A model generated the notes under the pieces. It had not been told where the DNA came from and searched no databases. It worked only from the letters and a program-made list of their open reading frames with translations. Shown here piece after piece: positions 1 through 11,040 of a stretch of 64,000 nt of DNA; within the stretch, counting starts at the first letter, position 1; each line of letters starts with the position of its first letter. The translations under genes and the position numbers were made by a program. This stretch comes from Sipunculus nudus (Eukaryota; Annelida; Sipuncula; Golfingiida; Sipunculidae), in assembly GCA_026874595.1 (NCBI GenBank), contig CM049309.1, positions 24,555,033-24,619,032 on the forward strand. The letters run 5' to 3'.

Positions 1-545
1 ACTGACTAGGCCTTGATCACATGACCTCACCTGATATGACATGTCACACTATGACACAAGGCCCTGGCTGACTAGGGCCTGATCACATGACTTCATCTGA
101 CATGGCATATCACACTATGACACAAGGCCCTGGCTGACTAGGGCCTGATCACATGACCTCACCTGATATGGCATGTCACACTATGACACAAGGCCCTGGC
201 TGACATGGCCCTGATCACATGACGTCACCTGACATGGCATGTCAGACTATGGGGCAAGGCCCTAGCTGACCAGCCTGACCACATGACGTCACCTGACATG
301 GCCCTGGCTGACCAGGGCCTGATATCATGACCTCACCTGACATGGCATCACAGACTATGAAACAAGGCCCTGGCTGACCAGAGTCTGATATCATGACCTC
401 ATCTGAAATGGCATGTCAGACTAGATGACACAAGGACTTGGCTGACCAGTGCCTGATCACATGACCTCACCTGACATGGCATGTCACACTATGACACGAG
501 GCCCTGGCTGACTAGGCCCTGGTCTCATGACCTCACTTGACATGG
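1..545. repeat. 65-bp minisatellite, about 8 copies
   Basis: A head-to-tail array of a unit of about 65 bp runs from the window edge to about 545, so its left end is not seen. Units share the words AAGGCCCTGGCTGAC, TGATCACATGAC and TGACATGGCATGTCA and differ by point changes and small indels. It lies downstream of the CDO1 stop codon. Read on the minus strand, several units contain CAGGTGAGG, a splice-donor-like word. Confidence 0.9.
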
Positions 546-1076
546 GAGTTGTGCAAGGAAAGGGGAACATTCAAAACATTAATTTCTAAGAAAAATTAGT
601 TGAATTTGACCTTTAGCATTTGGAACTATTTGAACAGTGCATCATATACAGATTTTTGTTAACCATACCTGGAAGGATTTAAGCAGTAAGTTTTGTTACA
701 GTGCAATCTTGAAGAATTTTGACATATTTGTACTGCTGCTTGAAGTTCTAAATGAGTTCCAAGTGACCTAGTTTCAGTTATGGAAACAAGGTTTGCCCCT
801 GCCTTTCAGGTTTTTTTTAAGCAAATAGTGTGGTCCGAAGCTGTTAGGACTTGGATTTGTGCCCTGTTTTTAATGTGCAAAAGGAAAACCAAAAACTGGA
901 CAATGGATCATTAATACAGCATATGTGAGTTACTGTCATCTCAGCTAATGCCGTCACATTGTTCAAGCACAGTGAGGGAACTGTTAATTGTATGCGAACT
1001 TGCAGACCTAGCCTAAGCCACTGTGAATAAACTTGCTTATGGCAACATCTTGTAATAGCTTAGTGCCTTATAGTCA
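546..1076 (-). other. CDO1 3' flank, probable 3' UTR
   Basis: This is single-copy-looking AT-rich sequence directly after the CDO1 stop codon. It presumably holds 3' UTR, but I see no AATAAA on the minus strand, so the transcript end is unresolved. On the minus strand, a pyrimidine-rich stretch ending in AG at about 587 is acceptor-like; nothing coding follows it. Confidence 0.35.
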
Positions 1077-1273
1077 TCATTCTTCCTCTTTACTCACTAC
1101 TTTGAAAGGTGTCCTCTTTCCGAACTTGCTCCAGAATGTTACTTTGACTGTTTGACGATGACCTGTGCGTTGATCAAATGTGTGGCACATGTCAAAAGGT
1201 GGAGAATACAAGTGCAGGCTGACAGCACGGTCTGTGTGACTTTGGTTCTCCACACGATGAAGTCCAAGGTCAT
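1077..1273 (-). CDS. CDO1: CDO1 exon 3 (terminal coding exon)
   Basis: A 197-bp coding exon after a T-rich acceptor ending TTTTCAG at 1274. It encodes the third iron histidine in GLHRVEN, the crosslink tyrosine in LHLYSPPFD, the DQRTGH segment and a C-terminus ending KEEE. The stop is TGA at 1077-1079. It is too short for simple ORF calling, but its phase fits exon 2 exactly. Confidence 0.93.
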
Positions 1274-3825
1274 CTGAAAAAAAATAATTATAAAAATTAC
1301 AAATTAGTTAAAACCTGTTAAAGACAGAAGAATTAATGAGCACATATTATGCAGGCTGAGAATTTACATTATGATTATATATTTTCTAACATTTTAACAA
1401 AAGCTTACAGGCACAACTGATAATTTAATATAGTTAATGGCACAGTCACCTAATTACTACTGTGAACATCATTCCTGGGCAGTATTGAGTAAAAGCCAAT
1501 ATTACAATAATATAATGATAATGGTAATCATACTGGGCATTTTTGAAGAGTTACTTAAAAAATTATAGGTTTAAGGAATGATTCTCTAACATGATGAAAT
1601 GAAATAACTAGGGACCCATGGGTCTCGACGCTCAGCTGCATTTGTCTATAAGAATATATGTTTATGAGGTTTTCCAAAATATTGGTCCTGTGATCAGTTT
1701 GAAGCCAACCTGTCTACCCAAACTGGAGTTATCATCCATTAAACCCTTCTTACTAGAAATAACGAGAGACGTGTTGGTCCGTAATGACAGAACCTTTATT
1801 ACATAGCAAATGGGCCACGTAAAAGGCCCCATCTACATATGTGACACAATATATGTGAAAGGAATGTAAACATGCATCTCCTGAAGATACACAGACAAGC
1901 ACAAAATATAATCTAAGCAAAAAACAGTGCATCCACCTGATATAAACAGATGTCCAAAGGTGTAGGAGGGAGGGTTATTTCGGGAGTGCATCGTGCAAAT
2001 GGCGCTGGTGAAAGGTCCCTGTGTGCAATATTTAGTTCGCCTTACGTAATAGATATCACGGTCAGTGGCTCGAGAGGGGTGGTTTCACGTGTACATAATG
2101 AGTGTGCCGTTTTAACCGCTATTAACCTACAGTTAATTGCTACTTAAAACCTTCTTACTAGAAATAATGAGAGATGTGTTGGGCCGTAATGACAGAACCT
2201 TTATTACATAGCAATGGGCCATGTAAAAGGCCCAAGGCCATCACGATGACCAAGTGGCCCAATTATAATTTATAATACTTAAGAAAGGGTGTTCTGAATA
2301 CATTACCCTGAATTACTCCCCATTCGCGTGCAATGCGTTTGGCAAAATTAATTAGAACTGAGGTTGGTGCAAAGATATAACGCTGATAGGCATTGCTAGA
2401 CCAATGCCCCATCTATTAATCCATTAAGCCCGCGGACACACCGTCCGATGCACTGCCCCGTCTGTACGAGTGTCCGCTATAGTCGCCGGTCACACCAGCC
2501 AAGGCCAATAGCAGGTGTGTCTGCTTTGTGAATAACCGTTTGCTCAAAACACAACCATTCTCGAACACAAACAGTGGCTGATTTAGATCGGAATTGAACT
2601 TGTTAAAACGCCTTTCCAGAGCTGATTTCATGGCGCAATGGGCGCATACTTTGGTTTGAGAACAGCCAATATGTATATCTATACCGTGCCTACTCTTGTC
2701 AGTTTTCGAATCTTTTAAATGGAGGGTAATATATGGTGGCACATAAGCATGTTCAAATATAATACCTTCACTGTGAGGTGTACTTTCTCATCGAACTTGG
2801 TGGATACACAGAGTTCAGCCGCTCTCAAACAACCAAAGTATGCTAATGTCATTGCTGCCCACAACATATTATGGTTATACCTTTGGTTTACAACTTGTGA
2901 CATGAGCAAAAGAACCTCCATAGTAATAGGCAACTTTCGCCTAGGTGGTCCATCGTATAACCTAACCCCTTTTAATGCACGCTTTAATCTTTCAAAGTCA
3001 TTAAGGGGATTCTTATAGCCCTCTTCAATATGAAGGGAGCGAACGGCTGCTAGGTACACTGACATAGAAGAATGTTTCAAATAGCGACGATTCAAATGAG
3101 CAATATACATAAGCAGAGTCTCTTCCGATGCTGGAAAAGGCTCCCGCCCCACAAGCACGCAGGATGAGAGAAACTGTTCCTGTTATTTCGGCAGTGCATC
3201 GTGCGAATGGCTCTGGTGAAAGGTCCCTGTGTGCAATATTTAGTTCGCCTTGCGTAATCGATGTCACGGTTAGTGGCTCGACAGGGGTGGTTTCACATGT
3301 ACATAATGAGTGCGCCTTTTTAACTGCTATTAACCTACAGTTAATTGCTACTTAACTAATTTGTGAGTGGATGGGCCCTGTGACCTTAACCTCTGACCTA
3401 GTGACCCCAAAAACAAAAACAAACTTCCCCCACTGGCAGGTGCACTACATGTCGATGATGGAAGGATTGAGATGAAAAGTTTGGCTTAAAATGCATCCAC
3501 AATCTTTCTAAAGTCCTAAAGTCTAAAGTCCTGAGACCTTGACCTTTGATCTCATGACCCCAGAATCAACAATTCTTACTTTAGTGGTGGGCCATATATA
3601 AGTCAAGTTTAAAATCAATATTTCAAACCAAACTGGTGTTGTCATCTGGAAACTAATATGTTGATAGATGGCCCCCATGACCTTGACCATTGACCTCCTG
3701 ACCCCAAAATCATATATGTTAGAACTTGCTTTAGTGGGGGGCCTTACATAAGTCAAGTTTGAAATCCATGTGTCAATACAACCTCGAGTTATCATCTGGA
3801 AACAAATTTGTGTGGATGAACAGAT

Positions 3826-3859
<34 letters not shown>

Positions 3860-6800
3860 GGTGATTACTATATGGCATCAACTTGTAATCAATACACACA
3901 CCAGGTTTTGGGACACTAGATGTAATTACAGCTGAGAAACTGACATGATTGTTGTTTTTTTATAATAAAACTAGATGTGTCGGAACGACACGAATGCCCG
4001 CGCCTGGGGCAAATTAGAAACATTTGTTAAATTTTGTAAATTTTTTTAAGTTCAGGAAGTGTTGTATGGTCAATAGTAGGTCAACAAGGGCAAAATGCAA
4101 ACTCGATCAGGTCATTATCAAGCAACACACCAAAAATCAGGCCAGTATCTGCAGGCATTGTGAAAAAAAGTCCATATATGTGCATTTTTCATGAAAATTT
4201 TTGTCTTTCATGAAATTTTCTATGTTCAGGATCTGTCATATGGTGAAAAATAGGTTAACTGGGATGAAACCCGAACTTGATCTGTAAGTGGTCATTATGC
4301 GCCCACAGACCAAACATTAGGCCAGTATCTGTAAGCATTGCATTGCGAAACTAGAATATTAGCAAAAGTTGATAATCATTTATAAACTTAAATTGGAGAG
4401 GTATATACCATGTTTCATAACAATCCACCAATTGTTTCCTGAGAAATAAGCTCCTAAGTTTTTTTCTATACTAAGCTCTGTGACCTTGAAAAGTAGGTCA
4501 AGATCACCCATCTTTGAACTTGACCAAGATTTTGTAAATATAATGCAATAGCACTGTAGAAATGAAGTTCCTGTGTTGAATACCTTTGGAGATATCCTGC
4601 ACAAACGCAAAAATTGAAAAAATCCGATAAAATTTCATTAAAAAATCAGAAATTGCAGGTGGCGCCACCAAAATTGTGCAGCACATACAGACCATCAGTC
4701 CTAATGATCATAGTAAGTTTTGTGAAAATCCACACAATGGTTCCTGAGATATAAACTTCTGAGTGTTTTTCTATAATCAGCTCTAAAATGTAGAAAAATG
4801 GGTCAAGGTCACCCATCTTCGAACTTGACCGAGATTTTATCGATATACATCTTCTCTGATGAAATAAAATTCCAACGGTGAATCCTTTTAGAGATATCCC
4901 GCTCACAAGGTAAAAGTTAACAGACACGGAACGGACGGACGGACGGACGGACAGACACCAGACAGACAGATGGACAGACGGACAGCTTGGGTGACGACAA
5001 TAGCCTATGAGCTGAGAGCTAAAAACAGCTGTACATGTGTATTTGTCATGAAAATTTCTATTTTTCATGAATATTTCTAAGTTTAGGAGCCGTAAAACAG
5101 TCAAAAGTAGGTCAACCGGAAAAAAACGCGAACTCGATCTGTAACTGGTCATTATCTGCCCACACACCAAAAATCAGGCCAATATCTGCAGGCATTGCGA
5201 AAAAAAGTCTGTACATGTGTATTTGTCATGAAAATTTCTATTTTTCATGAAATTTTCTAAGTTTAGGAGCCATAAAACGATCTGTAACTGGTCATTATCT
5301 GCCCACACACCAAAAATCAGGCCAATATCTGCAGGCATTGCGAAAAAAAGTCCGTACATGTGTATTTGTCATGAAAATTTCTATTTTTCATGAAATTTTC
5401 TAAGTTTAGGAGCCGTAAAACGGTCAAAAGTAGGTCAACCCGGACGAAACGCGAATTCAATCTGTAACTGGTCATTATCTGCTCACACACCAAAAATCAG
5501 GCCAATATCTGCAGGCATTGCGAAAAAAAGTCCGTACATGTGTATTTGTCATGAAAATTTCTATTTTTCATGAAATTTTCTAAGTTTAGGAGCCGTAAAA
5601 CGGTCAAAAGTTGGTCAACCGGGAAGAAACGCGAACTTGATCTGTAACTGGTCATTATCTGGCCACACACCAAAAATCAGGTCAATATCTGCAGGCATTG
5701 CGAAAAAAAGTCCGTACAACTGTTTGATTTTGGAATGACTGAAATGACGGAATGAGGACATGGGTAAAACTATATGCCCCGGCCACTTTGTGGCGGGGGC
5801 ATAAAAAAGAAAAATATTTGTTAAAATAACAAAAAATACAGGTGGCGCCACCACTTTTCAGGAACTGACAAAACTAGTCATAGTCAATATTCTAGGCAAG
5901 ATTCATGACAATCCATGCATTAATTATCCAGATATTGGAGGTTTTGTACTATATTTTTTATTATTCTGGGGGGTACTTTCAAGCCCCATAGCTCGACAGA
6001 TATAGGTCAAAGTGACCTAATTTCAGGTTTCCTATGCACACAACCGCTCAAGAGACAAGGGACCCATGCGTCACAGTGCTGATTTTCATTCAGAAATGAG
6101 ACACATGCTGGTTTTGTATGGTATTATAAGCTGTATTATGAGTTGTTGGTTGTTTAACTCAATTTATGTAAGATTTTGATAGGATCCTTGGGATGGGAAG
6201 AGGATTGATGTCATTTAAATTATTTACGAGTGGGGTGCTATTGTCACACAGTTTTTGACTTGGCCATATAACTTTATCTACATTGCAATAGAAGTATTTA
6301 AAAAACAAGGGACCCAAGGGTCACGGGAAGCCTGCTAGTAGTGGCCCAGCTGATCCAAGGCAAGCTGCCTGGAGAGGGTTACCTAATACAAGTGAAGGTT
6401 GTACTACAAGATGGACTAAATGTAAACAACACTAACATGGTGTATGAAAACTTGAACAAAAGCTTGTCTTTTCAATCAATTTCTTTGAAATTTCAGATTT
6501 TAAAAGATTAAATCCTTATAAGCTATAGAAAATTAAATCAACAGTGCTTACAGGGAAAAAACGTGTTGTTGCCAAAGTTGGACAAAATTTAAGGTATTGA
6601 TTTTTTTATTCAAATAACTTGAAAAATTTGCAAAGTTCAGGTCTAATTTTGGGTTAACAATTGAAATTTGATTATATAAAGATACATCCCTGAAAAAAAT
6701 CTCCAGCTTTAGCAATTCTCACATTAAATGAGCAAATATATTTCCTGATTTTTTAAAAAATCGCATTATATTTGGGCCTTTAACTTCATAACAATATGCA

Positions 6801-9800
6801 ATACTGACCTGATTTTTGGTATATTCACAGAGAATGTATGGAAGAATATTGATGCTAAATATAATCAAAAACAGATCAGTGGTTTTGATATAAGGCAGCC
6901 TTGAAGTGTAACAATGGCCTTTTTTATGGAAACCAGAGGTTTTTCCTTAATATCTTGAAGGAACAAAGTCCAAATGACCCAATTTTCGGTATGGTAGGAG
7001 ATTATTGGGACATCTAACTGTATGTAAAATTTTGGATTTGTACGTCCAACAGTTTCAAAACATGCCCTATTAATGGACGGATGGACAGCTTGACGGACGG
7101 CCTGACAGATGGATGACTGACAAAGGCTACTGACTATGGCTCAGATGACTTATACTCAGCTGTGCTAATAAGTGCATGGATGTACCCCTTGTACCCAACC
7201 ACTCCAGAGATAAGTGCATGGATGTACCCAGTAACACTATCTTAGAAGTGTCACAGGTCACAGAAGTAGCCGAGAGGTGGCATTACCGACACTTAGTGAT
7301 ATACAGTGAGAGAACGTTTGATTTCTCTGAGGCAACAATTAAGAGAAATTTCATTGACTGGGCCAGTCTATGGTCTCACCTGCATCAACCTTTCTTTGGG
7401 GGGGGGGGGGGGGGGAGGTAGCCTCTGTAACCAAAATTTGGTGATGCTAGTTTACTTGGCCCAAAGCCTAAGTTCAATTTCTTGTAACATGGCCAAAAAT
7501 CACAGAACCAAAAATATTTAAACAAACTTGAGAGGGCTTATCTGTTTGATCATTTATGTGAAATATAAGACAATCTGGCTGAACGAATTTGGAGAACAAG
7601 TTTTCCCCCATAAAACAAAATTTGATCCAGGCAGTACTACAAAAATATCAAAATTTGGTGATGCTAGTTTACTTGGCCCAAAGCCTAAGTTCAATTTCTT
7701 GTAACATGGCCAAAAATCACAGAACCAAAAATATTTAAACAAACTTGAGAGGGCTTATCTGTTTGATCATTTATGTGAAATATAAGACAATCTGGCTGAA
7801 CGAATTTGGAGAACAAGTTTTCCCCCATAAAACAAAATTTGATCCAGGCAGTACTACAAAAATATCAATCCCACAACATTGATTTGTGACCAATATCTGA
7901 ATAAAATTTGGTGATGCTACCATCTGCTGTTCCTCAGATAGTACATGTTAATGTACGGTTGATGACAGGCCATCTCATAAGCAAACAGTTTTGCCAAAAA
8001 GTTCAGGTTTGAGCCACTTCCCTGACTTTTGTTGAGTATAACCAGAAAATATGACCATTTTGTATTTAAAAAATAAGGAAATAATATCAAGTCCTTCAAA
8101 CGTTATCACATTCACAACTTCACATGAAATCCAACATACAATCGCACTGAAAACAATACGTCTCTCCTGGAGTGCTTGACTTACCACAGATGTAGGTAGT
8201 CTCGTTCCTCTTGTAGACATTGCGGCCCTTTTCTTTCATGTCAGTTTCATCTGCATCTTCCTCAGGCCACTCAAACAGGGTCTCTAACAAATCCCCATCC
8301 ATCACTTTCATAAAACAGTGTGAATTGCTGTGAGCATGAATGCTGCTGCCGTGACCCTCACCCCAACACAACAGGATCAAGTTGAATTTGCCATTTCCAT
8401 CATCAACAAGGTTTCTTGTGTATCTAAAGAAAGAGGAAAAGCATTCACAAAATTATAATATATAATACCATCCTGTAACACACAGGAACATTCATGAATC
8501 TGATGTTTATGGTCTTATTTTACTGACATGTCTGTCCAAACCAACTTTGTCTTCCTGGTCTTTTGTAGCCGTGACAAACCGACTCAGTAGGCAATCAGAT
8601 AACTGCACTGGGAAGCCTACTCGAGTCGTGATACAAGTAACATCGAGGAATGTATCGCGGTGGTCTTGCATCAGGTTGCATTCATATTGTGGTAAACGGC
8701 CCATAATCTAAATACTATGCTAAGAATGATAAATTAACACAATAGTATACATGTGAGCTCACACCCAAACTTAAACACTGTCTCCGTGGACACGGGTCAT
8801 TTCCTGTATCGCCTGGAAGCTGCCTGCGTCCTGTAATCCTGATGAATCAAAAGGAGTGACAGTGCTTTCTTGCAGCATGTAAAACCGAGATCCTGGGAGA
8901 AGTCCAATTATCAAGATTATTTTTATACTATCGTTTAGAAGTAGAATTAGTTTTCCATGTTGTGTTGTGTAAAATCAGTCTATTAATCATTCTTATAAGA
9001 TATTTTACCATCACAGACCCTGATGGACCTCACAATCATGTGGACCAGCTCTGTGGGTGTCTGTACCAGGTCTGCCATGATTTGTGACCTTATTTAATAG
9101 ATATATACTGCTCTGTATCCTTGAAAATACTAATTTCATCACAGAGTTATATAATTGTTAGTAATATGTCAAGTAGGTGCTCATTCTTATCTCATCATGT
9201 ATTCAATGGGGTCCATTAACATGGAACAGCCCCAGAGGTCACCTTGAAGTCACTATGATACAATGTTCACGTTTATGAATGGATGATGCAGGGCTTGTCT
9301 TTCTGTACTGCATTCAAACAGAGCCCTCCCAGATGAAATCTGTGCTTTGAAAAAAAAACTTAAATCAGTGCATCCCTGTCTGAAAGTACAGCTGGCTTTG
9401 ATAAACTGGTTCCCCAGTTGAAGTTGGATCAAAGACAAATAGGGGTGGTGTATTAACAAAGGCTATTGAAAAACACCAACACACAGTAGCCCTGCCTGCT
9501 CTGATCCTGAAACACAATCTCAGAGACAATGACCATAGTGGTAACTTTGTATCTTATCCAACATTTGCCCGACATATTGGAGCCTTTGAGCATATATAGC
9601 TGCAGTAAGCACCATGCATAAGTGCCTATGATCACTGTAAAAAAAGGAGAAATATAAAACAATGAATGGTCAAATTGACCATAGACAAACTCTTTTCATC
9701 TACTGTATATGTGCATTACTTCAACCTTTTAATGTTCAGCAAGGCTGTGTAAATAGTGAAATGATAAGATGTGAAGTCCATGTGTTTGAGAGACAAACCC

Positions 9801-10992
9801 AAACACCTAGAAGTAAGACACTCACTGAATAGTGCCATGCCCTTGAATAACAATGGCCTTGGGAGATAAATAATCAGTCAAGGGAAGGCCAGAGACCTCC
9901 AATCAGATAATAGGTCAGTTTTGCACATCTAGGACTGATTGGGATTGGGATACAAACAGCACAAAATCCAGCATGTTCAGCTGCAGAAGCTCAAAGACTG
10001 GATCTTCTACCCTCAATTGTGCTTTCACTCCAGGAGAGCGTGGAAGCCCCAAATATGTTTCATTAGAATGAATCTAAATAAACTTGAATTTTTCTTACAG
10101 TGAAGTTACACAAGTTCATGTGTGATTTAGAAATCTGCATGCTAAGGAATGCAAGCCTCTCCGAAGTGTTTGCATTCACTTTAACTTATTCTGAATCACT
10201 GAATAATTTATATATATGCATTTATTTTGCATATATATATTTTTTAATATATTTTATTGATAACTTCGATAATTAACTGAGGAATACTGACAGTCAGTAC
10301 ATTAGATTTAAAATAAAGTTGAATTCAACTAAAAAACATCTTCTTAAATTATGAATCATTTGTCACAAAATATTTAATAAAACCGCCCATAACAAAAACA
10401 TCACTGCAAAAAAATACAGAGTAATCAATGAAAAAACCTGCAACTGTAGGGAGAAAAACCCAAGTCCCTTACACAGAAATTGCCTTGCCAGCAATATTGT
10501 TTATCAAAGCAACTGTCATGACCAAACACCAAACCACTTATTACATTAGATTTAAGCAATTGGCCGGTAAAAATCTGGTACAATAACCCAACAAATCATT
10601 TCGCAGTGAACGTTACGAAAAAGAAACAGACCTTTCAAACTCATTTGTACACTAAAGAAGAAGAAAATACAATATTCAACTACCTGGGAAATAATCCAAC
10701 GCTCTAACACAATGAAAGATACCAGGGATCAATTAGCAACCTCTGTATGGAGGAGACATACAGCATATTACATCACAAAAGCGACAAGTCAATATTATTT
10801 TGAAACAGGAGAAGCCAATTTGTTTCAAAATGCCGATACCAGGAACGACTAAACTGTGCAAAGAGAAAGTAACAGTAACAGCTGGGTCCCCCACGTCCAC
10901 GAGCCTTAATTATCTGATGATTGCCTGGGTGTCGATACCGGCAACGGAGTGAAATGGAGTAATAACACAATGCTCCAACATGCCAAACATTT

Positions 10993-11040
<48 letters not shown>

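Larger units (their letters stand above)
1741..3355 (-). mobile_element. Ngaro/DIRS-type tyrosine-recombinase element with split direct repeats
   Basis: Element of about 1.6 kb nested in an H1 repeat. Read on the minus strand the order is: 174-bp repeat a (3355-3182), recombinase frame (3182-2263), 88-bp repeat b (2233-2146), second copy of a (2147-1974), spacer, second copy of b (1829-1741). That a-ORF-b-a-b order is the split-direct-repeat layout known for Ngaro-type YR retrotransposons. No reverse transcriptase, RNase H or gag is present and there is no room for them. No target-site duplication is evident, as expected for YR insertion. Confidence 0.8.
1608..3970 (-). mobile_element. Helitron-like family H1 copy, split by a tyrosine-recombinase element
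   Basis: Dispersed family with a hairpin-plus-CTAG end: the 12-nt palindrome GACCCATGGGTC directly next to CTAG at 1608-1611. A second copy lies at 53764-54910. The body carries recurring TGACCTTGACCTTTGAC words and an acagac-rich segment near 3825-3860. The copy is interrupted at 1741-3355. Comparison with 54100-54230 lets the empty site be read across. Helitron-type 3' ends (hairpin then CTRR) are established knowledge; placing H1 there is inference. Confidence 0.55.
3971..5802 (-). mobile_element. Helitron-like family H3 with internal 180-bp tandem repeats
   Basis: On the minus strand it ends with the hairpin GTGTCG-TTC-CGACAC, two bases, then CTAG followed by T, like a Helitron 3' end. 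The other end (about 5775-5802) carries the hairpin GCCCCGGCCAC/GTGGCGGGGGC. GC-rich subterminal words near the two ends are inverted relative to each other. The centre is a 180-bp tandem array, an architecture known for Helentron-associated non-autonomous elements. A second family (4351-5022) is nested inside. It has no coding capacity. Confidence 0.6.

Noticed and set aside
2719-3018. 99-codon plus-strand frame
   Set aside because: It is antisense to the recombinase pseudogene, whose conserved motifs fix the true strand.
8507-8704. Possible extra exon in CDO1 intron 1
   Set aside because: Neighbouring CDO1 exons join in phase without it, and its translation resembles nothing in CDO1.
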